DNA of 64,000 nt from Astropecten irregularis (GCA_963971285.1 OZ020246.1:22303217-22367216); one strand, 5' to 3'. Numbered from the stretch's first letter, positions 24,601 to 39,600 are shown. The notes: generated by a model not told the origin, from the letters alone. Made by a program: numbers and translations.

Positions 24601-27600
24601 ACATTTTTTTATATGTAGTTGTTCTTGCCTCTTTAAACATGTATACCAACATTGTAAAACTTTGATGAAAAATATATCGTGCCCTTAAGAATGAATATCC
24701 TTCAGTTATGTCCGTGATAATTTGCATGAATTGCGCTAGGGAAGGTATGCATTAGAGCAATCAATATACAGTTAATTAGTTCTGCGACTCTAATGAGGCT
24801 CAAAGCCATCCTTTGTCTTGTCTCGCTAAAAAAATACCGCTTTAAAGGTAATATCATACTTTGGTAAGAAACCAAAACAGAAATGTTCACAGATTTACGT
24901 ATAACTTACAAGGTATGAAGATGGTGGTGGTAGAAACATACCGTTAACATTTGGGAAATCAGGTGTTTAAGTGAGTTTTTCTTTCTCTCTCTTGAGTCAA
25001 ATGGTGTATTTATCCAGAAATTAGTAAAACGACTGAAAATCTTTTTGATCTTTTAAAATAAAAGAGAAAAGACTTAGGAAATACTGTGGCTGTTTTTCAC
25101 TGTTTTCTCAAAAGGTGGGCACTGTATGGGACTGAAATTTTCACAGATGACTGCAACTGTATCTGTCTAATCTTGATATTTTTGCCCATAATCTGTATTT
25201 CTATGATAAAAACCAAAGTATGATATTACCTTTAACGGAGCGCTGTAATGTTCGCCGGTATAATTAGAATAATCATGAGTGGCGACGGACTGTCTGCAAA
25301 CATTTCTCAGGAAACGTGATGTAAGTGAAGGAGTCAGTCATTAGAACTAGAAGGATAGGCAATGTGTTCTGGATGACTTCACAGAGACTGATATGAGAGG
25401 GGCCAGGTATTTATGTTTTTCACATGGGAATTCTATTGATTGTGCCTTGTGGGTACTGTGAGTTGGAGTTTGGCCGTGTAGAAGCCCATGGCCGCGGAGG
25501 AGCCCACGGCCATGTTGACTGGCAATGAGGACATTGAGCGAAATGGGGCGTAGACAAAGAGCCTACCCTAATTCACCCTCAAGAAAACATGACGAGGAAC
25601 ACTGTTCTTAGGTAGCAAATCCTTTAGACTCATGGCCAGGACCTGAACATCAGTTGTTATTAGAAATCCACCATTCAAGAGGCACGGCCATACAAGCTTG
25701 TTTCTTTTCTGACAACGATCTCTCCTCGTATCCTAAATTAATTCTTAAAGGTAGTTGTTTAAAGGATTATTTAGAGATAATCATCCAACCATATGGTCTT
25801 AAGTCTTTTTAGATTCCAGAATTTATAGTACCCATTGCAGATCGGTTGCAAATTACAGAACTGAATATACTTCCCCCAAAAATATTATCGCCATGCCGTA
25901 CCTCTCCATAATTACATATTCATTGATCTTTTTTCCCTTTTTTGTGTGTAAAGGCGATGCCGCAATCCTTATGTGGCTCCAGTTTATTACATGTTTATTC
26001 CAGTCTTGGCTGACCGATTTTCACCCGCAGCAAATATGTGCAAATGCCAATCGATTTTGATTACAGCTGCAACAACTGTGACCAAGTTATGTCACTTTGT
26101 AGTCATGACACTGATGTATCGGTTCGGGCAGTCATGAATTTTGAAACATGATTCTAGTATGATCCAGTGGCACAGTTTCTTTGGCACAGTTTCTTTGATG
26201 TTTGAAGTGCTGGATGATTTTTATTTATTCCTCTGGAGATATGAGATCGGGAAATGCCGCAATACATCAAATGGGGCTTGACATTTTTCAAGTGACATAG
26301 GTTTATGTTTTATTTAATGGCATCCGGAAAGGAAAACCACATATGTAACATTGGTCGCAGCAAAGTTGAAAGCATTTGAAAGACATCTGGCCTCGGTTCA
26401 TTAAAGCAGGGATTAGATGTACGACACATACCGGTAATCTCATTCGATTCCAAAGGAGTTGGAGTGGGTGGGTGCGTGGGTGCAGTGCGTGGGTGCAGTG
26501 CGTGTTGATCGAGGACAGAATGAAACCATTCTTGTCCTCGTACTTTTTTCTTCACAATCGTCCTCTGACCTATGTGTGCTTAGTTTGTGGGAGTTTCCTC
26601 AGTCAGTATGTGAAGCACGAATGCTTGAGTTTGTAGTGGCATTCAAACCATGGACTAATAGCAAAAAGGACAATACGGTCCACGATTGCAAAAAAAGGTC
26701 AAAAATTGGAAAGCATTTGCAAAACCACTGGAGCTGCTACCCAAAAGTTGTTTAAGTTCAAGCGAAAGACGAACAATAAGGGGGGGGGGGCACGATTGTG
26801 GATCCTGTGTTAAGTCACTTGAAATTGGGTGTGCCTGTGGCTGTTGTGGCAAACTTTGGATTAATAACAAAAGGCTAGAAGGGTCCACGGTTGCCAAAAG
26901 GTCCTGATTGGACAAAACCAATGCAGCTGCTGCCAAAACGTTTTAGTCCCCACAAAAGTAGCTGGAGGTCTACGTAAGCCAACAGTTGCAGACATTTACA
27001 CACTTGCGTCTAGGCATGGGAGGTATGGATGTAAGAGCAAAACTACACATATTTACGACATGCCGTATACTCATATACGGCGCCCACCGATAAGAGATTC
27101 GATTCACTCAACTGACCCCAGCTTGCTCGGTTGGTCTAGCGGCATGGCATCTGCACTAATAAGCAAGAGGTCGTGGGTTCGAATCCCAACTGAGCCAGCA
27201 CATGATTTTTTTTCATGTGTAGTCAAAAGGCACTTAGTAAAGTGCTTATCTATGTTGTTGAAGTACAATAAATTGTTTGCATAATTCTATCTCCTCGATG
27301 AATAAATGAATAATTATACATATAGATTGGATATTTGTGGCCAGGTCTGATCAGTGCCGATTGTCAGCCACTGGTTGACTGTACCTGTGGTACTCAGGCA
27401 CTCTGTTCATGGTTATGCCAAGCAGAATCTACCAATAGTTGAGTGCATGTGATGGTAGCCGATCGTACTTGCCCTATTTGGCAGTTTTTCCTTTGGGTAG
27501 AAGGTTCAAATCAAATAGTCATTGGATTTTTTTTAATGCTGTTGGATGAGATCAATAAAGAGAAGTAGAAATAGAAATCTTGTAAACTTTGTTGAATGTT

Positions 27601-30600
27601 CCCATTCCACTTTCCCTTCCTTGTCACTCCACCTCCTTACCCTACCCTTCTCCTAATTCCTTTATATTTTCTTTTCTCTTCCTGTAACTTTCCTAAGACC
27701 AACCCCTAACCACACTCCAGTCCTCCCCCCACCGTCCACCTTCAACAAAAAGCTGCCTAGAGAATCATTTCCCCGAGGATGCATTGATTTTCCTTGCATC
27801 ATGAATATCTGTGGCCGGCATTTCCTTCCCCGTTTGCCATAGCAGGGAATTAACAGCGGTACGTGTATGTACTACGTACCCTGGGTCTTAAATTTGATAC
27901 ATAGCCACGGCGCGGCGGTCCATCCAGCGACTGAAATCGTGCTTCGTGATCCACCAGACTGCTGGGGCATGTCCTGACGAAACCCCCGCCTGAGGATTTT
28001 CTTTGCCCCTGCCATTACCTGGTGTCATATCGATCCGTCTCTTGACATTTAGGATCCGACATTGTCTCCCCACCTCCTGTTTTGATTTTGTTTTATTTTT
28101 GTTTATTTTATCATTTCCCATTCTTTCCATTCACAATACAGGTCTGTTTTCTATCAAGAAATCAGTAACTGTTCCTTTTCGTGGCTTTTTAAAAACATTT
28201 TAAACTGAATTTGGGGAAAAGTAGGCCAATGTGATTGGTATCGTGACTGCGCCACGAGTAGAAAGATTATGAGTTTCAAGCTGACAGCCTTCCCTTCTTG
28301 ACGAAAAGCAAACCCATTAGGAAATCAAACTCAATTAATTATGCAAGCAAATTAAGAGGCGGGTAAGGTGCAGTCAGTGTACAGAGGGGATAATTTGCCT
28401 CCTCGTATCAGGTTCAAGGACTGAGAGGAGTTTATTGGATTTGGTAGAGCTACTTGTAGCTCATGTGTTGCATCTTCACATGCACGTTTCGTCTTGACGG
28501 TTTGGGCAAATGGATCCAGCTACGTTGAGCGCCGGTTCGATATTATTTCATAAGGGTATAATAATGCAGGTGCATATGGAAAGCACAGATTTGTCAGATT
28601 GTGATTCTTCCTGAGCTGTGCACATAATGTGTGATAATGTAGATTCAAAAAAATGATGAACATGTTTTGCAGTGACGTGATGGCTTTTAAACTCCTCAGT
28701 TACCATGAGATTTCCCTTTTATGAAGTATTCAGTTATTGCTTGATTGGATATGCCGTTCCAGAGCCTTTCCAAATGATTTCCAAAGTTTTAAAATGAGCC
28801 ATTAGCCCGGCCCCCAAAACCTACACCGTAGGTTCAATGAATGCAAATCTTTGTAAAAGTCAAATCACATCTTGCGCATGTAATGACATTATACAATCTT
28901 TAACTTGTAAATGAGAAAATTACCTAATGTTGTAGGTACAAGGATGCTCCAAGAATACTGTTCCTTTGTATATGAATTGTTGAGGAAACTGTTCAACAGT
29001 TGAGCAATGAGCATAAGTCAGGGATGTGAGAGATTTTTTTTGTGTACACCTGCTGTGTACAAAAGTATAGGAACTTTTAAATTTCAGCTGTTTCCTTGGT
29101 GTTGTTTTTGTGGCCACTCACATCCCCTGATAAGTAGTTGCCCACCCCACCCCACTCCGCCTTACTTTGCGATCAGGAGACACCATCATAGCAAGAAGAG
29201 ATATTCCTTGTCCCATCGGTGGTTGCTGAAATACCCAAGAGAATCAGAGCACTTCATCAGCAGCTTCACATTGGTAGTGAATCTGTCATGCAGATTAATG
29301 GCCTGCCACAGTCAGAATGCTGTACATTATGTCATGCTTAGCCATTACTCTTCAATCTCCCTGTATGTATGTTGCAAGATATTGAAAGGGACATTCAATG
29401 TTTCTACAGATGCTGGGTGGGGGTGGGGGGTCGGTTAAGAGGAGGATTTACATGAAAACGGATTCATTCCTCATTTTTTTTTTCACTTTTGTTGAAAAGG
29501 CGCCCTATAAATCTTCATAAATCTTCATATTATTTCTGAAAGGTATAGCATACATGTAGGAGACTATATCAGACTTCTAAAATTCATCAGTTGATTGCCA
29601 ATGGATTGCACATCAATCATCTTTAAAGCTTTAAATCTTTAAAGCGAAATGAAATATCCACATGCCTTTGCTGCATTACATTACCGGTAATGGTATATAA
29701 AGTAAGGAATGTAGATTTGGGATTTACATTTATTATTGTTATGAAAGGGCATTGCCCATTAAAGGGAGCATGTAGGATTTGCAAAGATGTGCGTTTTGGC
29801 TGAATTTGGTACTTAAACAGAAGTGAAGGTCTTAAACTTCCTTACAGACGTTGTTTATTTCATGTACTGTACCTTTTATGCTTTGTTCATCTGGATAGCA
29901 GAAATATAGCAGAAATAATCTTGCCCCCCCTCTGAATCCTTCACGGTTTAATTACACCACGCTTTCAAAATGCTAAAAAGATTGTTTGGATGAACAATCT
30001 TTTTGAAATACACTAAATCTTGATTTCCTTGAAAAACCCAGCATCTCATGAACCAAGATTTCCCATGGTGACTGTTTGCACTGTTTATAAACTGTAGCGT
30101 TCATTTTCTGTCTCAAACTCAATATTTGTCTTTTGGCAGCCTTTCAAATCCTGTATGCTGCCTTTAAAATGTCACTGGAACGAGAATTTTAATATTTTTG
30201 AAATGGCTTAGATTGCTTCATGAAAAATATTAACCGGGAAATTTTAATATTTCTGAAATGGCTTAGATTGTTTCATGCGAAATATTAACCGGGAAACAAA
30301 GTAGCGATTCCTAAATGAGAAAGAGCTATTTTTGTTCAGCTTCTATGATGAAAAACGACTTGTCGGATCACTACACATTCATAAAGAAATAGATTTAGGG
30401 TCGTTGTACACTATCACCATTTTTGGTTAAATTGGTACAGTGCAGGATTGGTAGCATATCCAAACAGAAAGGCTGGAGGAAAAACTGGTTCTATAGGCAA
30501 AGAGTTCCAAAGAGATGTTGTATGAATAAAAAAGCTGTTGGAAGTTGTTTGGTATCTTAGCAGAGCCAGGGTGTATGAAATGAAAAGGCAGACCGGATGG

Positions 30601-33600
30601 TCTCACACTCAAACACCCTGATAGGGGGACCCAAGTTAGATAGGCCGACAGCATATTCACTGTGGTAATTAATCTGCAGCGAAGAGCAGAAACCTGCTAT
30701 TGCTGCAATCAGAAAGAATTCAAACTGTGTCATAGTTCAGCAGCTGAAAGGTTAGATCATACTTTGGTAGCATACTGAAACAGAAATCGTCACAGATTTA
30801 CATATAACTTACAGGGTATAAATACGGTGATGGTAGAAACGTACCATTAAAATTTGTCTGTCTGAAATGCTGTATTTATTCAGAAAATAGTAAAATCAAT
30901 GACCAGAAACAATTTTGATCTTTTTAATAAAGATAACAAATATCAGTTAAATTATTTTTTTTTAAAGGGGCATTTTCACTGTTTTCTCAAAAAGTGTGTA
31001 TCGTATGACTCGTAATGTATCTGTCTTGATATTTTTGCCCATGTTTCTGCATTTTTTGGACAAAAACCAAAAAATGATATTACCTTCCAGCACCATTGGG
31101 CCTGGCATTCCAGCTAGAAATACAATGTATCAGATTATTTCTGCTCATTTTGTCTAACAGGTATAGAGGGTAACATGTTCACTAGCTTTGATGTGAGCTG
31201 CAGTGACTCCATCCTGTGCGCTGGTACACAAGCTCAGGGAGATGATGCTTATCTGATATTCTGGTAAGTACTTCTGTTTCATTGTTGACCATCTGTTGTT
31301 TGTTTTTTAAGTCATTTTGAATCTTCACCCAACCTGTCCCACGTTAACCAACAATCAAATGAAGCAAATGAAAGACGAAAAGAAGAAAAGAACATCATAC
31401 AGTAATACAACCACTCAAACAGTTAAAGGGCGGGTGCAGTGCTTATTTTAGTCGGGTTATTTTATTGCCTTCATACAGAGAATATACTGACAAAAAATGA
31501 ATGGCAAGTCTTATTTTGGTTTCAAACCAGTATTTGGTTTTCTTTTGAATGGCTTTGCAAAATGGGTGATTTTCTTGCATACTCATGTAGGGAACCAACA
31601 GCCAAAATATAATGAAAAAACATAAACAAATGAAGAGGCAAACATGACCCCCAGAAATTGTTTGTCAAAAAAATTACACCACCAGTTGAGTGAAAGGAAC
31701 ATATTCAGCACGAAAAAACCCATTGAGGGGGAAAGTTTTGTCAGAAAACCTATAAAACAACCAGAACTTTTTGTTTTTGTGCACAAATCAATTGAGTTAC
31801 TGCTCTCAGTTCCCTAGATGACATCACAGTTTTGCTCATGAATATGGAAATGCTAATTAGCATACAAACTGAAAAACCTGTTTTTAACCCTGAATCAATG
31901 TGAGGAAGTGGGTAAAATCACAATCCCCATGTACAGTTTTTTTATTGGCACATGTTCAGGCCATAATATTCGCATTGCAGTGACCCTTTAATGTTAAGAA
32001 AATAAACAATACAAGTAAAAAACTGCTGCAAAATGCTCATCAGCCAAAATATCCAGAATAGGAGGAAAAAAACCAAAGACCAAAAATAAAAGCTCCTGTA
32101 ACAAGATTTTTCTCCATTTTCTCACAAAGAGGGCACCATATGGGACTGGGAATTTCACAGATGACTGTATCTTTCTTGAATATTTTTGCCCTTGAATCTG
32201 TATTTCTTTGGCAAAAAGTATGAAGTTACCTTTAAAATTAATCCAGGTAGTTTCCCTTGTGGGTATTTGTTGATTATATTTTTTTTTTTTAAAAGAGAAA
32301 AAAAAAGAACCTACAAAGGCTTTATGCCAATAAACATCCTTGGAGGGGGGAGGGATGATGATATGAAGAAAAAGTCCAAATGACGTGGGAACACCACTTG
32401 ATGCGCGGAGGTTGTGAATCCTTCAGGAGTCTCATTTAGTGCCGAAGAAGCTCTCCTCTTGGTCTTTTCCTCCCCGTCCTTCTATTTCTGGCACCGTGCC
32501 AAGAGGCTCAAGTACCTTTAATATACTTCGGGGCACGGAACTTCCGGACGTCACAGGAAGCCACGCTGAAAAAAACAAAACCGCCCGTGTTAATTATGAT
32601 AATAACAGTGAGTTAATGAGCGACCCCCCGGAGGAAAGCTGGAAAATATTTTCTTCATTATTTTTTCCTTGGGGGGGGGGGGGGGGGATGGGGTGATGTC
32701 GTAGCGAGGCATGTCTTGATTATTTTTTTTACCGTCAAGGGAAACTCAGTTCTTACTTGATCATTAGAATGCAAACTTGTAAATATCTGTCTTTTCATGA
32801 AGACATTTAGGCCCTGGGGCAATACACAACCATTGATGCTAACTACACCGGGATGCTTACTTATAAAGACGTCTACTTCTGCAAATTTAAAATTCAAATT
32901 GAAATGTGTATTTATACAAACCAATTAGATTAGAGATCAATGTACCATCGCTTTGAGGACTCATTTTGAATTCCTAATTTTCTAATTTGCTTTGGGTAAA
33001 TTGTAAGGTAAAAAAAAAATGCATTTAAAATGCAGAGATGTATAAGTGGACAGATATGGAAATGAAAAGAGGTTTTTTTGTGGGATTCATGACTGCTTGA
33101 TCTGATTGGTTTATGGTCTTTATGAATCAACAGCTAGATATTATGCTCGTAAATGCCTGACAAATATGACATATAAAATGCAGTTTTTCAGATTTTCATC
33201 TGAAATCATTTCTTTTCTTTTTTAATTTTTCACCCCAACTCTGATTTTTCCCGTTAACATTTTTTGAATTGTATAAGTCTTCTTTGATGGTATATCCACT
33301 TATCTTCTGGCAGAAGATAAGTGAAGACTTATACTGACTTTGATTGTGCTGTGTGTCTACATGCCTGACATGCAGCACACAAATATCTACGTGTACATGA
33401 TTGTATCTGTATTAACACAGACAGTAATTTTTAGATTTTTTTTGGTTTAGGCCAGTTGCATCTCTGCTATACTACAATATAAATGTCATGCATGGCCTTT
33501 ATGCAGTGACAACTGACAAACATGGTCTTTAAGACCACGTTTGACATGTTTGACAATACCGCAATGACATTGTCAAAAATGTCAATATGGTCTTATTGCA

Positions 33601-36600
33601 GTGACAATCAATGTCGTGCTACAATGACAATGTCATATGGTAATTGATGCAGTGACAAGCATAGTCTTACTGCTGTCATAACTATGGTCTCTGTACAATG
33701 TCATATACAAAAATGGTTTTACTTCACCGCCTAGCAAAGCCAAAGTTTCATTGCAGTTCTGTCATAAATAAATAACAAAGTCTACAATCTTACAACCATC
33801 AAACCTTCGGGTAGAGCATCTAGGCTTCCTGTACACAGATAACATCAGTATATTTATTTTCCCATTTACAAAGTTCCCTCCATTTAAGGATATTTAGTTT
33901 ACACCCTTGGAAGGCTCTGCCATCGATTAGAATCGTTCCAGAGGACATTGTAGAGAATAGCCCGAAGTTTCCCCGTGGTATTTTATCCACGTCCCATTTA
34001 AATCATTTGTCTTGGCATAGTGAGTGGTTTTCCCCTAGGCTTCAAGTCCAAGCGCAGTCCCTTGCTAGATGGCCGTTTAAAGGCATAGTACGGAATTGGT
34101 AAAGGTGACAGAACAGCTGCAGACTGTTCATAATTTGATTTTGTCATGGAATAAAAACAAACCTGTGAAATTGTCAGCTCATATGTCATCATCGAAAACG
34201 GTATTTCCAAATCTGGGAGTTTTTATCTCACCCCAGATCAAAACTGTTTTGGGTTGTTGTTTTACTAATTTCTGGATAAATACAGTGGAATGCCACTAAA
34301 ACGAACCTTCCGGAGTGCACAGTTATTGTTTGTTATAGTGGTCGTTCTTATAGTGAACAATGTTCAGCAGGCCTGTACGTACATTGTACATAAAAATTGG
34401 GAGCCAAGGATGACATTTTCAGTATAGCCAAATGTTCGGTGTTCGTGAAAATGTCATTCCACTGTACAGGATTTTAGCCAGAAATATTTTAACGGTATGT
34501 TTCTATCAGCACCATCTTCACATCTTGAAAGTTATAAGTAAATCTGTACTTCATATCCTGAAAGTTGTACGTAAATCTGTGAAAACTTCTGCTGTTTGGG
34601 TACTATGTTAACTGTACTGTACCTTTAAAAGATCCTACATGTAATGTAAGGCATAGCTATCTAGATAGATAGCAACATGTGCTATATAAGGTCCCTGGGA
34701 CATCCCTGTGTTACTGCCCTGCAAACTCCCACAGTCTACTGTTCTAGACAAATTGCATTAAGGCAACTGCACCGACACCTACATGGACTGTAATTGAGAG
34801 AGAGAGGGAAAGAAAAGGGATGAAGAAAGAATTGAATTCGGTCTGTAGACAGAAAGTTGAGAAGGAGATGTTCTGCTCAAGGCAGGAATGATTTTATTTT
34901 GGTTTGGCTGTGGAGTTTACAATGATTAATTGACAAAATGATGAATGTGAGGGGTTTCAGGTGGAAATTAGCATACTCACGTACAAAATTTAGACATACA
35001 AACGATAAAGATCCTGCTTGGATCGAAACGTGTCAGGCCCTCCTTAATCCAAGCAAACAATGATATTGTTAGGAGAGAGAGCCTGATTACATTCTAATCC
35101 TAACAGGATCATTCTCAAAGGTTTAAGAATGATCTAGCTGCTAGGATTGCATGAAATGTCAGGCCCTCTTAGCTACAAGCATTTGATATATTTCAGGTCC
35201 TTATTTGGATTGATGAGCAGTTTGCGGCAGTTTATTACTTGCATTGAAAAAATGATAGTTATTATTAATGCAAGGATTGTACACATTTTATGGTGAATTA
35301 GTTTCACAGCAGTAAAATCTCTTCTAATAGTTTCAATAAGCCATTTGCGAGTTAAATCTGAATAGTATCTGGTACACAGACTTCTTTCATTGCACATAAA
35401 CACCCCAATTTGAATTTCTATGACTAAAGACTGTTGCTGTATCACATGATTCAGGGCAATTAGCTTTTGCTTAGTTACATAATTACAGACATATTCCTCT
35501 AATGCACTGATCATAATGGATAAGAATGGCACAAAGGAACCAGTCCATTCCAGAGATGGGTATCGCTATGCAAAAGCCTGCCCCGAATCATGTGCCATAG
35601 CAACTGAGTCTTCCCGTCTTTAGTCAGGTAAATTCATATTGGGGTGTTTATATAATATGCTATGAAAGAAGTCTGTGTACCAGATACTATTCAGATTTTA
35701 CTTGCAAATGGCACATTGTTGAGCTGACAAAGGAGGCACATTGAAGAACATACTGTGCGATACAGGAATGCTAACGGTAGAAAAAAGAAATCACCAAATT
35801 CGATCAGCCTAACACTCAAAGACTGTCATCCTCTTTTCCATAAGAAAAGAGCCCGCAGTCATTTTGTAGTCGTTATCTATTTTCATCTGAGATCAACTTT
35901 CTCTGTCCTACAATGGTTGTTATGTAAAAAGCGGAGCAGTGGTTTGTGACTTAGTGCCAGCTTTGAGTACCGGTACCTGTATGCATTGTACATGCAGTCA
36001 TATACTCAGTGTTAGGGCCTATATGTATCAGTGGCAATGCTTTTCGCCTGTAGCTAGTTGCCGAGATATATTTTATATTATTATCTGGGTCTTCTAATGG
36101 AATTTGGTGTCACTACATTTGATCATGTTACATCCATTGGACAATTGTGAAGCAAGGAATGCAGTTATATACATCCATGCATCTGGCACATAGAGCGAGA
36201 AAATTTTTTGTTCGGGAATCATCTTTTTTTTCAGCAGACAACTTTGTCCAACAATAAAGCCGATGTTTCTTTACAATTTGAACAAGTTGTGCAATTAATT
36301 TCTTCAGGGTATACGTTCCTATACTTAGAAACACGTTTCCATGGCAATCTCCCACTTGTCTGTTGCCATGACGGAGAATGCCACGGCCGTCCTTGGTTTT
36401 GGCATCATTGCTCATGCATAGTCATAAATATTTATCGCAGAAATTTTTTTTCTTAGGATTCTTCTTTTATATTCCTTGAAGTTGGCAAGTGAACCATATG
36501 AGTGCGTAATAATAATGCATGAATGCATGCAGACGATTCCTACAGGCAGAACGTTGTAGGGAATTTTTGTTTTGTCCTTCTCTTTGGAACTCTTCTTTGA

Positions 36601-39600
36601 AACCTTTCAGGCTGTCTGGTTCGAAGGGGATGGTGGGTTGGGTTCTGGCACCTATTTTCCTGTGCTGTAATCATAACATGTCCGTCTCGGATTCTGGTTA
36701 AATGCTCAGGGCTTGTCTATGTGACATACATGTGGCTAAACAACAGGGCGTCAATTAATGCATTGGGATCAACCATGCATGATTATCACTACGGGCATTT
36801 CATGTCTCCCTGCTCCATCTCCACTATACTATACCAATCCATCTTCTACGTCATCCTCTACTAGTTCACCTCACTGGGATTGGTGTGGTACTTGGACATA
36901 AAGGTATAATACATGATTTGTAAAGGTCACAGAGCAGCACTCACACTTTGTCTGATCCAATACATGTATGTGCATGAAATAATAAGCCTGTGAAAATTTG
37001 AGCTCAATCGGACATCTGAGTACTGAGAAAAAAGCGCAAACCTGACTCAGTTTTTCTTGTAAAACTTACCCCGAGATCAAAACTGTTTTTGGTATTTGTT
37101 TGACTAATTTCTGGATAAATACACCATTTCGGGTGGAAATATTTTAATGGCATTTTTCTACCAGCACCATCTTCATACCCTGAAAGTTATACGCAAATCT
37201 GTGAACACTTATGTTTGGGTATGTTACCAATCCTGTATTGTACGTACCTTTAAACTCTTGTACATTTTCTGGGGCCCTCAAACCCCAAAATATGTCCCGC
37301 CCTGTCCCTTGGGGCTTGTTGCAATTAACCTGAACACCCTTGATACATTTCCTTTCACATGAACCCGATTTGGAATTGTATTTGGTCTGTTCGTAATTAC
37401 ATCGATGGTTGTTGATTGAGTCTGACGCAGTGCATGTCTCCCCATCCCTCCACAAAAAACCTGTCACTTCGTCAAATAGACTCCAGGGAAGAGCTGGAAA
37501 TAAGGTTAGTGTATGCGTGATGCATTCATGTCCTCTCCATCAGCTGTAATTGGATGCGACGGGGTGAAACTGGAGACGAAGTCTTGAGTCCTGGTAGCTT
37601 GGCAGACTTTCTATCTTGTCTGTAGGAACATGAGTCGGATAATAATTATACAGATTGGATTATGATTGGTCAGCGTGCTGTGAACATTTACCAGCATGTT
37701 CACAGTTGAACATGCCTGGTTTCTCCACAGAGTCACGCGGGCTTACAGAAGGTGTCAACTCAAATTTGTAGGTTACACCATTGCAAGACCTTAAAGATTT
37801 ACTAGTGTATGCATTTTCCTACCGCCATGCTCCTATGTAACAATTAGTTAATATTTTCGTGCAAGTTACAGCTGTATTAGACTTTCAGATATATACAGCA
37901 AGCTTTTGTTTCCATAGAGATGAACTTTCTTTTATGTGAGTTCACAGGGTTCTATAATGAGATTCTGTACACTGTGGCCTATAAATGAAAGGTATTACAA
38001 ATAAACTGATGTGTGTACACATTACACAATACATATTAAAGCCACAAGCCAAAAATATAAGCCACAATTAAGCTATGTGTTCCTATCCATACCCAAGCCA
38101 CAAGCCTACAATGCATGATGAAAACTACAAGCCATACGTGCAATCCAGTAATCCACTGAAATGAGTCATTGAGACTACAAACTGAACACCAAAGTTACCA
38201 AAGTGCTCCAACTGTAGGCCACAAACAAAAACTGCAAAAAGCATTCCAAAGCTGCAACGTCAAGCTACAAACAAAGAAAGTCGTTACCACTGTCAAAATC
38301 CAAAGTCTGCAGCCTGAAGCCCAATCGTAGCACTTCCTGAAAAAATGGTTTTTTTTTTTAAAGTACAAAATGTGCAGATTTCACATACTCTCTGGGGAAT
38401 TGGGTTTCATTCAAGCCATGTAAAAGAAAAGAAAAGTTTTGTAATCAAACAACCTTCCTTCATTGTGGTAGATTACTTGGACATTATTAAATTTCAGTCT
38501 TACTGATTGTGTTCTCCGGTCTACCCCGGTATGTAAGCTTTCCTGGTGCTGGGGTCTATTTCACAATTAAGCCCTACGATCGGTCATAAGTTGAGATACA
38601 AAGGCTAACCAATCCTATCCTTCAGCGTCTATGTGAGGGCTGCAATGTATCATAAGTCCTACGATTGATAGTAAGTTACGATGAGTTTGCATGGTGTAAT
38701 CAACCCCTGATCTCCTCTTTAGATGCATCATACTGAAAAAAAAAAAAAATCAGGAATACTTCCAATTGCTTTTCTCAACCAAAAAGTCTATAAGATACAA
38801 TTATGTAGTTATTTGTTTACTTAGTTTTGTTTGTATCAAGGGGATTTAGTTGGAAGCTGTAATTCAAGTGATTTCTTTCTTATTGGATTATCTTCTTACT
38901 TGGCTGTTTGATCTTGCCGATCATGATAAGCCAGCCATAGAGTAAATTGCTTTATAATGTTCTTTAATGTAGTGTATCATCATCATACTATTTCCATTGT
39001 TCTCTCTTAATGAGAAAAAAGTGCCTGTGCTTCCCCAAATGTTGGTTCGAAGTTAACTAAAGGCCTTTTCACACGATGCTAAAACAAATAACCTCACAAG
39101 GCTTGCGAGTTTTTCTCATGCTTGAGAAATTTACTCTAGCCACCGACAGTGAGCCTTCTCTCTTCGCTATCTGGGTCTGGCAAAGGTCAACTTACTCTTT
39201 TGTTAGATTTCTCAAACATGAGAAAAGCAATTTTTTTTATAGCATCATGTGTAAAGGCCTTAATCTGTCAAATTGAAATGCTATTACGATAATGGGAGAC
39301 TTTTCAGACGTTGGCGTTTTTGCTAGATCTGAGCATGCGTGCGCAATTGTGAGCGCTATCAAGTTGAAGACCCAGCTCCAAAGTCTCCCATTGCTTTCAT
39401 TTAAATCAGTTACAATGCTCTATTTAAGACCATAACCCGCCTTTTATTGACTGCTTTGGTGCATTGCATAAAAACCATCAGAGAAAAACAGTTTGTATAA
39501 TTTACGTGGCCTGTTTTGGTGCATGGGATGGAGATGCTGTACATGTAGATGAAACGAAAGCTAATGAGTTGTGTGGCCAAGGTGTGCACATTTTGTAATT

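Larger units (their letters stand above)
23612..31160. other. WDR89 intron, 7.5 kb
   Basis: Annotated contents: inverted-repeat elements at 23729, 23998, 24175, 24842 and 29015, a tandem duplication (26645-26945), a SINE (27070-27300), a TTAA-type element (29757-30170), a 55-bp tandem (30184-30297) and a MITE adjoining the exon (30748-31090). I see nothing identifiable in 25240-26640, 27305-29010, 29135-29755 or 30300-30745, apart from a 45-bp TTAA-family fragment near 30430. Confidence 0.6.

Noticed and set aside
27122-27197. Functional tRNA gene
   Set aside because: The fold is tRNA-like, but its leader and 3' body are shared with other copies in the window (43424-43765), so it is the head of a SINE; the anticodon stem is weak.
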